NCBI GenBank assembly: GCA_014773175.1
Contig: VXCM01000159.1
Span: 124,001 to 188,000 of the forward strand
Direction: 5' to 3'
Source of the DNA: Lucifuga dentata
Taxonomy: Eukaryota; Chordata; Actinopteri; Ophidiiformes; Bythitidae
DNA length: 64,000 nucleotides
Position 1 is the stretch's first letter. The number at the start of each line of letters is the position of its first letter. The position numbers and the translations under genes are program-made. The notes beneath the pieces are model-generated. The model made no database searches, was not told the DNA's origin, and saw only the letters and a program-made list of their open reading frames with translations. Positions 25,325-37,297 of the stretch are shown piece by piece.

Positions 25325-25952
25325 AGAACCATACAGCCCATTTTGCATGTTTGAGCCTAATATATTCAATTTTCATACATGTAAGGTTACTGACAATCAT
25401 TTCCCAAAGCATACTACTGGAACGGTGAGTTAAAAAAAAAAATTTCCTACTGCCATTGGTTTCAGTTCATTCTGGTATGCTATTAAAATCACCTTGTTGA
25501 TACTTCAAATGTTCTTGGGATAGGTAATCCATTATCATGAACAACATGTGTATTCAGGTTTTTTTCAAAGTTTCGTAATTTTAGTGTTTAAGCGCAATAA
25601 AAAGCGCAGAGGATGTCTCCACCGAGAATATAGTCCCAAAAGACCTGTTTATCAAAACATTTAAGCGGCCGTTTAAGCGCTGAGTAACTATTAGCAGGCG
25701 AAACATCGATTTTTAAGGTGGGTGTATCCCTTGATTATTTGATTTTGAAAAATTAAGAGATTTTGCAAAATATCAGGAAAGCTAAAATACAGTTTTATCC
25801 TTTGGGAAATGNTTGAAAAATTAAGAGATTTTGCAAAATATCAGGAAAGCTAAAATACAGTTTTATCCTTTGGGAAATGATTGTTAGTAACCTTATGTGT
25901 ATGAAAATTGAATATATTAGTCCCAAACATGAAAAATGGGTGGTATGGTCCT
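25325..25952 (+). mobile_element. Long-TIR non-autonomous DNA element, copy A
   Basis: The left end begins AGAACCATACAGCCCATTTT and the right end on the opposite strand begins AGGACCATACCACCCATTTT. The inverted match continues for about 85 bp, including AATATATTCAATTTTCATAC on both sides. TTAA flanks both ends (25321-25324 and 25953-25956), which fits TTAA-targeting piggyBac-type elements. There is no coding capacity. An N-joined 67-bp duplication at 25745-25879 inflates the length; the real element is about 560 bp. Copy B lies at 46839-47417 in reverse orientation. Superfamily assignment is tentative because palindromic TTTAAA ends can mimic TTAA. Confidence 0.8.
25745..25879 (+). repeat. 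67-bp duplication joined by N
   Basis: 25745-25811 and 25813-25879 are identical with N at 25812, inside the right part of the TIR element. Copy B of the element has this segment once, which independently supports an assembly artefact. Confidence 0.95.
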
Positions 25953-26005
25953 TTAAACTCACTATTCAGTAACATCATGACATTTCCCAGAAAACACGAC
26001 TAATA

Positions 26006-26007
26006 CA

Positions 26008-26051
<44 letters not shown>

Positions 26052-26058
26052 CACACAC
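26006..26058. repeat. (CA)n microsatellite
   Basis: About 26 CA units with a single CG interruption near 26045. Confidence 0.95.
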
Positions 26059-26799
26059 AAAGAGATCCTCAGTCCCCAAGATATTACTGAAAAACATTAT
26101 CTAAAAAATATTAGTTCTGAGTTACATACTACACACTGTATACACATTGTATTATTATGTCATTAGCTACATTTGTGCTAGTGGTCGCCAACCACTTGAA
26201 ATAGGCATATCCTCCACAACATGCATTTAAGCTTTCCTGTTAATTCATCTGTTTCTCTCTCTAATCATGCAGCTGCATGGCACGCTGGGTTGGTATAACC
26301 TCGTCTAAGCAGCTGCACAGCTGTAACGTCTCTTCTTCTCCTTTATCACGCTGACATGGCAGGGCTCAACAATAAGGATTGCCCAATTGCCCGGGGCAAG
26401 TAAAACGTCATGTCGGACTGGTAAATCTAGCAACTCACTCGCCCGATCGGGCAAGTAAGAAAAATAAAAATAAATAAAAAATGTTTTAATCATTTTTTTT
26501 TTTCAATCATCCTGGTATCATACGTTCTCATTCTCTGGCATATAGCATAGTCCTGTCCCTTGCGTCAGCACACGCCGTTGGCCAATCAAAAATTTAGTAG
26601 TGTGACGTGATTTGTCACTCGCCAGAAAATGGCGGTGAGTGAAGACAAAATATATTAGCAGAAGCACAAGCAGGATGGCTGCGGGTCCTTAAAGTCTTAA
26701 TACACATTTACTAATATAAGGCCTTTAAAAGTATTAATTTGTCTTAAATTCAGATTGGATAGGTCTTAATTTGTTTTTGTTTTTTTGGTCACGTCCAGG

Positions 26800-27070
26800 G
26801 TTTTTCCTGCATAGAGAAGTGTGAGGCGGCCGCCTCCATCAAATTTCGTGCCGCCTCCGCCTCTCAACAAAACTCTGACAGTGTCTTTATGGAAAACACT
26901 ATTTTCCAACAAGCGTTGCACTCGGTGGATTTCTGTTGTAACTGTGTCGGCGCTGTACCGTAAACAGCACAGAGCACCGGGAAAGGCGCCTTGACGCTGC
27001 AGATGGAATAACAGGAGTTTATCGGTCACCAGTTGATGCACAGAGAGGACAACATAGGGTCCACGGATCC
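26800..27070. mobile_element. Possible nested element end with CpG-rich palindrome
   Basis: The phrase CCAGGGTTTTTCCTGCATAG precedes a perfect 14-bp palindrome GAGGCGGCCGCCTC at 26823-26836. CAGGG starts followed by GC-rich palindromes are common at hAT-like ends in fish. The partner end was not found, so this is a suggestion only. Confidence 0.3.
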
Positions 27071-28723
27071 TTAAAAAGTTTTAAATTAATTTATGCATCT
27101 GTATATAAATCGCTGTTTTTATTTTAACGTAATGCAGACCAGAAAACTAACAGCGATCATTTATCATTGCGGAGGGTCAATAGTGTTGTTAGCATCTTGG
27201 GCTAAACTAGCTTGAAGTGGCGATGAATATAAAATGCGTGTGCGAAAAGTAACTGTAACTCCATAGAATGGGAATCAAAGACGTGGAATTGAACATGCAG
27301 TGCGAGAAACATAAAGTGGCTGTGAAAACCCGTCAACTACCGACGGTATTTCTCAGTGTCGATCAGCAGCACCGAGCTAATGTTCAGCTTCACTGCCACA
27401 GTTACAGCGGAGGAAAACAAGCCCTCTGAGCTGACAGATTCAGTTTGGCTCCTTACGTCATTAAATCCTCAGACACATTTGTTCTGAAAATAAAACAGCT
27501 GGACCGGTACCCAGTCCTGGCGGCAGAGCAAATTACTTGGCAGGGCATTTGATGTTTATGGGGCGGGCATCGCGGTCAGATTGGATTGTTGGCGGGGGGA
27601 GAGGGGGATCGCGAAAACTCGGCATTTATTTTATTCACTCTGAGGTCGACTTCGCGTATACCAACGTAACGTTTATGTTGAACTCGGCGCACATCTCTGT
27701 TGTGCCTCAAACTGCGTCCTTACCGAGAATTGCATCCCCACTCCCGGACAACAGATCACGTAATCTAAGACAATATTTATTCCTTTGAAAAACTTTTATC
27801 AAACAATGATTATGGCACTTCTTAGGGGCAATATAATAGGATGTATATGGGCAGCATCGATTATAGTCCACTCTTATTTTGTCGTTATTTCTGCCGAAAA
27901 ATACATCCCCTCATTTCTCAGTCCTGAGGAGGCTCACATGTACCAAACTCTCCCTGTCACATAGAAATAGCCCCAAATGTGAGCTGTTAAAGCAATTTCA
28001 TTCCTTCATCTTGGGGATGTAAATCTTGGCAGGGATTCACCTGTTCATCTGCTCACAGTCCGTGCGCCCGCCCGGCAAGTGCGCCTTTACGCATGGCCTG
28101 TGTACCTACAGCCAAATGGCTCAGATATTAATGTGACCTGACACACACCTCCATACGCTGTTCACAAGCGTTTTCTCTTTTTTTCTGTCAAAAGCATCAG
28201 CACCAAATCATCATCACTGGATGATGTGAATCTATCTTGATTTCTGGTGTCGCCAAACTTTATTGAGGAGCAGTCATAAATTCACGTGGCGACAGGTGTA
28301 AATTTGACACGTTTTGCAAACTGTTTATTTGCTTATTTGAAATTCATTTTAATTACTCACAATTCCCCAAGTAGGCTATGACACTCACAGTGTATTACCC
28401 GCACCCAAGACAATTTACAACATTATAGGCTACAAACTCATGTATAAATTATACAAACGTACACTTATTATAAAGCACAACAATTCAAGCAGATTAAAGC
28501 CCAAACTGAGATTACATGTAAAACAAAATCAACAAAGAACACCACCATAGGGCCAGTGAAGGTCACACACTCACTTACACACTACGTTATCTGTCTGTTG
28601 CAAGATCAAATTGCATATATATACAAAACGGTTATGCCAATCCAAAAGTGTGACTAGTGGTCCTCTGGACTTATCACCTTATATTGCCATGACTTAAATT
28701 TACTATTCATCTGTCTGTCCATC

Positions 28724-28858
28724 CTGATAGCTGATCTTATTGTCAGTGGTCAGCGACCCTCATTCCCAGCCACCTGCCAATGTGATCCCCNCTGATAGCT
28801 GATCTTATTGTCAGTGGTCAGCGACCCTCATTCCCAGCCACCTGCCAATGTGATCCCC
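28724..28858 (+). repeat. 67-bp duplication joined by N
   Basis: 28724-28790 and 28792-28858 are identical with N at 28791, beginning CTGATAGCTGATCTTATTG. The likely cause is an assembly overlap. Confidence 0.9.
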
Positions 28859-28895
28859 CCATTTCATTGTTGTCATCAAATAACCATACTGTACT

Positions 28896-28978
28896 TGTTT
28901 TGTAGTGAGGACGCATCTGTGTTGTGCTGCTATGACAATAACCATTACTGTCTTATTTGATAGTTGTTTTAAATTATA
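28896..28978 (+). repeat. Direct repeat unit 1 within the island
   Basis: This roughly 80-bp unit (GTGAGGACGCAT, a TGCTAT block, CTGTCTTATTTGATAG, AAATTATA) recurs with divergence at 29126-29208. It is not joined by N and has accumulated differences, so it is a real internal duplication. Confidence 0.75.
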
Positions 28979-29125
28979 GGACATCAACCAGATACTCCAA
29001 CACATAGAACATAAATACCTTAAACAGGTGAGTCAGATAATATCTAATGAAGTCCCGGTCATGCCTGCTGAGCGCTGACAGCAGCACCTGGACCGTGAGT
29101 GACAGCAGTCATGTATTTATTACAG

Positions 29126-29208
29126 TTTTGCAGTGAGGACGCATTTGAGTTGTTCTGCTATATTCTCTGTTGTCTTATTTGATAGCAGAGAAGTTGTCTT
29201 AAATTATA
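29126..29208 (+). repeat. Direct repeat unit 2 within the island
   Basis: It matches unit 1 at 28896-28978 about 230 bp downstream, with shared CAGTGAGGACGCATTTG-type and TGTCTTATTTGATAG blocks plus small indels. Confidence 0.75.
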
Positions 29209-31989
29209 ATAAGATAGTGGATAGATTCGTTTTGTTGTTTTTTTTTAGCTGCCGATTTCATCTGGGCGGGCAAGACATTCAAATGGGCGGGCATTGCCCA
29301 CTGATGCCCGCCCGTAACGCCGGGTCTGCCGGTACTGTTTCTCTGTTACTGGAAAGAAGATCACATCCAGTTCAGGTACCTGTGACCACACTTCATGTAG
29401 TATGAGACATCTCAGGATTTAAAGTAAAGTTTTTCATGGTTTTTCTCTGAAATCATATCATGACATATTACACTCATCAATATGCACAGTTTTTGTTTAA
29501 ACTGATCATAAAGAGCACATTTTGTTTTAAAACTGAAAAAAATGAGATGTAAAAGATTTAAAAGAATATTATTTAAAAATGTTGTAGTCATGACATTGCA
29601 AGAGGTTGGTATGCAGTTACATGCGTCAATTAGATTATTTACCTGTGATTTTGTACACATTAGCCATACTGTGACATAGAACTGTGTGTGTGGGATGTGT
29701 GTGGTCCTTTTGATTGTCTAGATATTTAATTTATCTATCATCCAGATTGAAATGTTGATGGCAAAGCTCACAAAACCAAAAATGCTTACCTCCATGTTAA
29801 AATTATACTCCAATGAAGTACGGAGCTCAGATTGTTGCTGTGAGTGTGATGAGAGCAGAAATAGCCCATGTTCAGGTTACAGGAGGCATTACTACTTTGT
29901 AATGTTTCAGTCAAACTTTACATTAATCTTTGTGTGAAATGTCTGCACTGTCTGTTCTGCCTACAGTCCAGTCATCACAGCCACTGGATTTTAATATTTT
30001 TTGTTTAAAGTTTTTTTTTAGTTGCTTGTCTTTCAGTCACTCCTTTATGAGCCAGTAAACATATTTAGACAAACGTGTAAACTAAAAAATGTAAATCAAC
30101 AATTTAAAACTTAATAATGTCCTTAAAATTAAAGTAATGTCCTAAACTAAAGTTTGCCATGTGAAGTTGGTCTTAAATTCCATCCTAAGAGGCATTAAAA
30201 AGTCTTACAAAAGTCTTAAATTTAACATGCCTGAATCTGTAGCCACCCTGTTGTTATTTGATAACCGCTAATAAATAGAAGTATTTATATAGGGGCAAGT
30301 AAAAATTGACTTTGGGCAAGTAGATTTCTGACTCACTTACCCGACTGGGCAAGTGAAAAAAAACCTTAAAGTTGAACCCTGCGTGGAGTTTGTAATAATG
30401 AACAAACCTTTGAATTCCATGCATCTCTGTATGTGGAGTCCAACTGAGAAGCAGTGCTACCTCTTTAAACACCCTGTGTAGGGTCTGCAGATTAATTGGT
30501 TCCTGGTAATTCTATCAGATTAATATTAATACAGTGTCACTGAGGCAATCAAGGTGACCCAAGCTCTATATAAACTGATGTGAAGGTCAACTGTCCATCA
30601 ACCTTCACAATATGATAACATGCCTTTAAAGCCACCATGAGGCTGTCATTAACACAGCAATAATGGCTGATGAAAAGAACGGTCATAACTGCAGGGAAGG
30701 GTGCTTACAAATAGTTTGGAGGAAAAGGGGAGAACAGGAGGAGGAAGCTCAGCCACAGAGTGGACATGAAAAATTTGAAAAACCTTGGCTTTATGACAAC
30801 AGGCATCACTGTGCCATCCAACAAAATGTCATTGCATACTAGAAAGTCTTAAGTTTTATAGTTATCACAATGTGATGTAACTGTTGTAGTGCCTTTTGTT
30901 GTCTGTGAAAGCGGAAGAGTTAAAATAACTTCTCAGCAGTCTGACATGTACAGCAGGAAGTTGTAGAGAAGTCTCAAATCTGGCTAGGGGTGAGCAACAT
31001 AGCCTTAAAATAATACCTCACAATGCCCACCAATACCTCATGATATCTCGTGGTATTTTTGGGATAATGGTATTCAAGACTACATGAGCAAGGTGACAAT
31101 GAAGAATGGTGTATTGGTGACTGCATAAGTATACAATACTGTAAACTGTAACAACATGAGTAAAAATTAAGAAATGTAAAGGTAGGCACAGTAGAGTTTT
31201 TCCCCTTATTGAAAGTCTAAATCATAACTAAATCCTGTAATATTTAAGTTGTAAATAAATTAACTTAACTTGCTAGTCTTCAGTCATGCTACATAGTACC
31301 ATCCCACTTTTTGCTTTTCTGTCATAGGGAGTACAACACCTGGCTGAGTCAGCTTCACCAGTCTGCTGGTTTTGGGTCACAAATCAGCTGCTTGGCTCTC
31401 CTCCTCACACTTTTGTCTTTCTTGGTATTCATCCAGCGTTTCTGCTTCAGGTGGTGAAACAAATCTGTTAAATTCCTGACTTTGGCTGTTGGCTAGTTAG
31501 TCTAGATGAAGCATTTCCAAACAACGGAGGTAGCTCCATTCTGTGGAACTAATTCATCAGGTGCTTTTGGGCATCTTATTATGTTTATTTTTTTGTTGAG
31601 CATAATGTGAAAATCCATAAACCCATCATCATGCCACAATATTGTAATATGACAACATTTTATCATGAGAAATTATCTCAGAAAGCCCCAAGTCTGGCTG
31701 TCAGAAAGATAGAGATGTACCATCAGATTGCCTTACTGAGAAGCTGCTGCCTGTTTTGCATGTTCGTGTGATGGCAGACTTGATTGCCCATGAGAAAAAC
31801 CCTGCACACTGAACAGAGTGGAATAAAGTAGGCCACCTAAGGGATTCAATGCTAAATATCACTCCTGAGTACTGTATTCTCACTGTGTGTGTGAGACTTG
31901 GTGTCTGCAATAGACGGAGGAAAAATATGACAGGCCTGCCATGGTCCCTGTACAGAGTTTACTACAGGACAAAGGGAAGTGAAAGCATT

Positions 31990-32020
31990 GGGGAAGGGGG
32001 GAGGGAGGGAGGAAGGGAGT

Positions 32021-32065
<45 letters not shown>

Positions 32066-32080
32066 GGAGAGAGAGAGAGA
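31990..32080. repeat. Polypurine GA-rich tract
   Basis: About 90 bases are nearly all purine: GGGGAAGGGGGGAGGGAGG passes into GAGTGAGAAAG and then GA units. Mirror-symmetric purine tracts can form triplex DNA. The few interruptions include one T. Confidence 0.9.
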
Positions 32081-35000
32081 TAAAACAAGATATGAGAAAG
32101 CATGAAAGAAATGGTGTCTGTGGTGTGTCCCACAGGGCCTGAACTGGGCAGCTGGCAAGGGAACCATTACACGCATGTGTCTGACAGCTCACTCTCTCAT
32201 TACAGCAGCAGGCAGTTAACACACCACAGCTTTGTAATGCAGTCTGTGTCATTACCCACCACACACATTGCAATAGTTGTAGCTGGTACTTTTGTTATAG
32301 TATGCATTACAGAAGAAAATTATATTCTTTCTGTTCTGCATTCAGTATGATCAAGCACTTGAAAGTGAAGATCTGTAGAGACACTGGAAGCACGCACTAC
32401 AGCTGATGCTGCTGCTGCCATCAATAGTCAAGCAGTCGCATCTTGTGGACAAACCCAGAAGTGAGCTCTACTTCGGGTTCCCACTGCAGATTCCCACTCA
32501 AAATTTTCCATTTAGCTTTGTATAAACAAAGGAAACAAGCTCTAAAGCAAAGGCCTATAAAATAATCCCACATTTTGTTCAAGATAATCTCCACAAAGCA
32601 GCACATTATTACTATAGTTGAACTAAATGCATACTTAATATTAGCAGAACGCTAACATACTGTTCAAATATGCAAATAACATGGTTCAAATACTTCCAGG
32701 TTTTAGGACACCAAACTGTAACACTGATGTAGAACAGTAAGGCTGGTAGTGTTATTCTACTGAAATCAAATTTAGCATTTCCTCTGTCACATAAGGGTGC
32801 AAGCAAATGGTGCAAAGTGAATACGCAAGATCTATTTGTCCATCAATCATGCCGTAGGGAGGAGCTTGCAAAGCACAGTGGGAGGAGAAAAAGTGGGGGA
32901 AAATGGAAACACAGGGCCCAAAGGACAAGCATAAGGAACACAACCAGTCACATTGTGCACAGCAATCATGCTGGGGGATGGTGAATGAGGCTGTGGGAGA
33001 CATTTGGAGGGCTTGGCTGGTGACCCTATAAACAACAGGGATCACAGTAAAACGTGGCACTTTGTTTGGGTCATACAATCACCCGTTTGCACTTTTAAAC
33101 ATGCTAAATTATATATTTATTTTGGTGTCCACTGATCCCTCACCTTACATCAGTTTATTATTGAGACCCTCCCTGTTTACAGATTTCCTATTCCTTTAAC
33201 CTTGTTTTCAAAGCTGTTTGTCATATAATATGCTTTTTTTAATGTTATTGGCTGCATCCTGTAAAGCCCTTAGTCCCGTGCCTCTTCTATTTGAGAGAAT
33301 CCTTCTGATGCTCTATTGGCAACCAAGTTGATCTCCCAGAGGTCATTAAGTTGTTGTTGATTGCAGGGGGGAACCTTGAGACGCTTGTACAGGATGGAGC
33401 GCTGCCTCTGTAGGCGTAGTACTACCTAGAATTGGATTCCCTCACCCATCTGCCATACTGATTTAACAATTCTTGAGTCCTGCTGAAACACTATGAGCCT
33501 GTGGCACTGAGAACCACCAGAAATTACACGTTACTCACAATTTACAATACTGTCAGGAGACAACCCGTCTGGTTCAAACCACCCTGTCCCACTCATTCAA
33601 AATGAGCTGAGGCTGTGAATGTGATGACAAAAAGGTAAGATGCATTCATAAGAGTAGAGCTAGGCAAGCACACATGAACGTGACCTCTGCTGGCTGTGGG
33701 GAAAAAAATCTGCCGTCTCCACACTTTACTGCTAAAGGGCAATGACAGATTTAATTGGATTGAAAATGACATTTCTTCAAGACTTTTTGGCAAATCCTGC
33801 TGCTGAGCTTATGAGAACTACTCAAAAAAAAAGGAGCCAACTTAAACAAAAGGATCTCTGAACCAAGTGAACCTGCATCTGTAGCAGCTTAACTACTGTA
33901 CACATGGGTCAACTCACACACTCAAGGACACGACTAAAAATAAAGCTATCACATTCTGCTTAGAGTTGTCGACTATCCAGTCAAAATCTTTCAAAAGCAC
34001 CCAATTTAAACAAAAAGCATGTACATATAAAAGCTCAATGCGGGGCAACGAAAAACCAAAGGTATAACCCAAATCCTTATTAATGTGGCAATGTTCAAAT
34101 ACTATATAATAAAATTTACTGCTGCTGTAACTTTACAAGAAAACTGTTTATAGTCTACTTTCTATTGTTGTTCTGCATGTTCTTTATCCATGCTGTTGCT
34201 TTGGTGTCTTTTTTGTATCTTAAGCAAGGTCCTTTACTCCTAGAAGTTCTAGTCAGTGTCCTCCTAACAAAGAGATACAGGGCTGCAGGTGAGCATATCT
34301 GCTCTCACTCACACTTGAGAGGACAGATTAAAGAGTAACTTAACACCAGTTCAAAATCTTGTATTTGCTGATGTGTACTCAGGGTGTGTTCATCACACAC
34401 CGATATTACTGCTTCATGTGTTTACAGACTTAAACGATTCAACCAGAAGAGGTCAGTGAAAAAAATCTCTGTTCCAAAAGCCAAAGACAAAATCTTAAGC
34501 ATAAAATAATACATACAAGTAATACATGTATAAAACAGTCGAACTTGGTGAAGCTAATGTTTTTGGCATAATTCAGTCATTGTTGTGTAAAAAAATATTT
34601 TGACATTAGGATGCAGCATTTAAATCTTAATGAAGAAATGATATGTCCCACCTGTTGACAATGTGTTACAGAAGTCTTAGTGCGGTGAAGAAAGAGGTCT
34701 GAGAGGAGAGAAAGTCAAAGGATGTAGAGAAGAGTGTTACAAATGGTACCTTACATGAGTGACATAAAGCAGGATGCCACGTTGACATATGTACCAGGAC
34801 CTGCTGTATTTGAAGTTGTTGCATGTAGTGAGAATGAGAGAAATTAACAAGACAATCCTCCAAAAGACAGAGACAAAGAACTGAATTATGGGAGAGTAAA
34901 CAGATACATCAAAATCCAGCATTCATTCCAGTCCGGGAGAAACTCTCCATCGCACACAGGTGACAGGCTGCTCTGATGCACCTGCAGACCAGAAACTCTA

Positions 35001-36504
35001 TTGTTACTTTGAGAAGGTCAGGCGTCACTTTTCTGTTACAATATGATGGTACGAGAGCCACACACACAGTAAAATCATACACTGAGTTAATCAGAATTAG
35101 TGGAATCTAATTGAGGAACAATATAACAATATAACCATATGATTATTAGGATGTGGAATGCTTCAAAATATTCTACAGCACCAATAACTTTAGCATCATC
35201 ATTTTAGATTTGGGTATGTGACAACCATCTGTAGATATTTGACATATACTTTCTTGCTCTTTTTGCCCTTGACTCGAGTGCTGGCTTAAGTAAAGTCAGC
35301 TCAACATTGTTAAGTAGCTTACAGGCTAGAAAGACAACTTATTTAAAGCATGTTAAATAATTTTAATCTATTACTAGTTGTTAGTAACTTACACAAAATT
35401 AGCTCCTATGTGAATTAAATGTGACAGTAAGACACAGTTGTTAGATAATTAACATGCTGCTGTAATTACACACACAATCAGCGAATGCAGAAATAATTAG
35501 TTCCCAAGGAAAAAAAACAGCAAAGAAATTATTTCTGTTTGATACGATTGCCACTAGCACAGATATTACCAATAAGATATATTGTGGTTAAGAACTCAGA
35601 CCTCCATTATGGCTGCAAAAGTGTTAAGTATCAAGTTTTTTTTAAACTTCAGGATATTGCCTGAGTTGAGCGGTTGGAATCACACTTTTAGAAAACATTA
35701 AGGACACTGGAATACTGCAGTACCTATAAACAACAGTAAATTCTAATAATGAAAAAATGTAATTGCCTTCAAGAGGCATTCCTTAAAGGTTCCTAATGAG
35801 TGATTCAAATTTATGATCTGCTCCTATCCAAGGAAAAACATAATCAAACAATCCAATGCAGCAAAACACATACTTGACTATGAATACAGCCAATAAATCA
35901 ATGTCTGGTGAAGAAAAGCCACCCACAACTCCTTGCAAAGCAGAGATGTATTTATGGGTCAGGACTGGATGATTTGTTAAAAGCACATAAGACCCATTAT
36001 CACATGGCACATTATCATTCAGTACACTGCAAATATTAAGGCAAAATAAGAGCCTTTGATACAGAACTCTTATTCTTGATACCCTCCCTGCAATGCCTGG
36101 GACTAAATTGGATTTTCTCAGTACTGTTTTGTAATTTGAAACATCCATCATGTATTATTAAAGGAAGGAAACAAAGGGAAGAAAGGTAAGTGCTGCCTTT
36201 GGCAACTTCAGAACTTCTGGTCACATTACCAGCTACAACTTGGTCTTTTTCCACACCCTTGGTCTTTCAGAGCAGGTAAATGTTTATACTCCCTTTCAGA
36301 ATGGATCAGTGTGATGGCATATAAAATGGGTCTGCTATTATGAGTTCATTTCTGTCCTTAAGGAATCTCTCTTTATATTGTCACTAACCCTGATGTCAGA
36401 ATGCTTGAATTCTATGTTGTGGTTTCTTTCCCACTATTTTAAAGTTCATTTCGTGAATGTTTTCAGTGGTTATACAGTATATGTGTATACAGTATGTGTT
36501 TTTT

Positions 36505-36522
36505 TTGTGTGTGTGTGTGTGT
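36505..36522. repeat. (GT)n microsatellite
   Basis: A short GT run preceded by a T run. Confidence 0.85.
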
Positions 36523-37101
36523 ATTTTTAACCATGTCTTCAGGAAATGCCAAATAAGTTCTATCCTATCATCACAAGTGAATGTTTAAAATGTAGCAGCT
36601 TACAGACAGAACACATCTGCTTGAGTCACATTCCCTGCTGCTTAAAAATAGTTGGAGAATGACTTGTTGGAGAAAAATCTACTTAGGCAGCAATAGACAT
36701 GGCCTACTGCATTTACGGTTTACTAAAATAACTGCAAAATATTCATTTATTATTTATTTGCTTAATATACAGTATGGAAATAAGAAACAGCTGGACTTTT
36801 TCTTCATCCTCTTTATGTAGCTTTATTGCAGACTACACATTTTAACATATTGCTGCCTCCCTCCATATCCACATTATACTTCTTTCAGTTTTAGCCTGAC
36901 ACACTTGGTGCGTTCCAAGTTCTTATTTGATTACTCCTCGGTCCTCAGTCCTCGATCCTCGCGTGACCTGGAAACCAATCCAGTCCGCCATCTTTAAGGA
37001 CGTCCCAAAGCGCTTATTTCTGTTCTGAGGACAGAGAAGAGAGAATGGAGGAGGCTTCATCTGGGAGACATGAGCGAGGAAATGCGAGAGGCTCCTACAC
37101 A

Positions 37102-37145
37102 GAGTAGTACATGAGTTTTACCTGAGTAGTACGTGAGTTTTACCT
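37102..37145 (+). repeat. 22-bp tandem duplication
   Basis: GAGTAGTACATGAGTTTTACCT at 37102-37123 is repeated at 37124-37145 with a single A-to-G difference. It is not linked to an N, so it is a genuine small tandem repeat inside the TIR element. Confidence 0.9.
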
Positions 37146-37166
37146 GACAGATAAGCCCCTTTATTG

Positions 37167-37297
37167 GAAGTCTGTTTCTGATTGGACAGATCTATTACAG
37201 CTGATCCGATACAGCGACACACATCTTAATANGAAGTCTGTTTCTGATTGGACAGATCTATTACAGCTGATCCGATACAGCGACACACATCTTAATA
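37167..37297 (+). repeat. 65-bp duplication joined by N
   Basis: 37167-37231 and 37233-37297 are identical with N at 37232, beginning GAAGTCTGTTTCTGATTGG. The likely cause is an assembly overlap within the TIR element. Confidence 0.9.

Larger units (their letters stand above)
27512..29337. mobile_element. Possible nested inverted-repeat element in the island
   Basis: The left side begins CAGTCCTGGCGGCAGAG and continues to GGGGCGGGCATC; the right side on the opposite strand begins CAGTACCGGCAGACCCGGCG and continues to GGGCGGGCATCAG. The ends match imperfectly. Target duplications do not match (left CCGGTACC, right TTTCTCTG). The shared GGGCGGGCA words suggest degenerate ends of one element placed inside the larger island. 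Confidence 0.4.
26360..30381. mobile_element. Composite hAT-like transposon island, about 4 kb
   Basis: The left end reads CAGGGCTCAACAATAAGG and the right end on the opposite strand reads CAGGGTTCAACTTTAAGG, an inverted repeat with hAT-like ends. Both ends also share internal GGGCAAGT/ACTTGCCC palindromic blocks (26396-26460 and 30292-30356). No matching 8-bp target duplication was found (left TGACATGG, right CGTGGAGT), so the two ends may come from one old element with decayed flanks or from related elements. The inside is richer in GC and CpG than its surroundings and shows layered repeats, for example GTCTTAAATT-type blocks near 26680-26765 and 30120-30230. No transposase frame was recognised, so it is non-autonomous. 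Confidence 0.6.
30382..36907. other. Long non-coding stretch
   Basis: No supported exon. A polypurine GA tract lies at 31990-32080. 30985-31680 opens with GGGGTGAGCAACATAGCC and has repeated AATACCTC/ATATCTCG words, which could be a decayed transposon, but its ends do not pair convincingly. The remainder is unique AT-rich DNA. Confidence 0.5.

Noticed and set aside
30985..31680. Transposon bounded by GGGGTGAGCAACATAGCC
   Set aside because: The left edge resembles a repeat end, but I could not pair it with a right end or find a target duplication.
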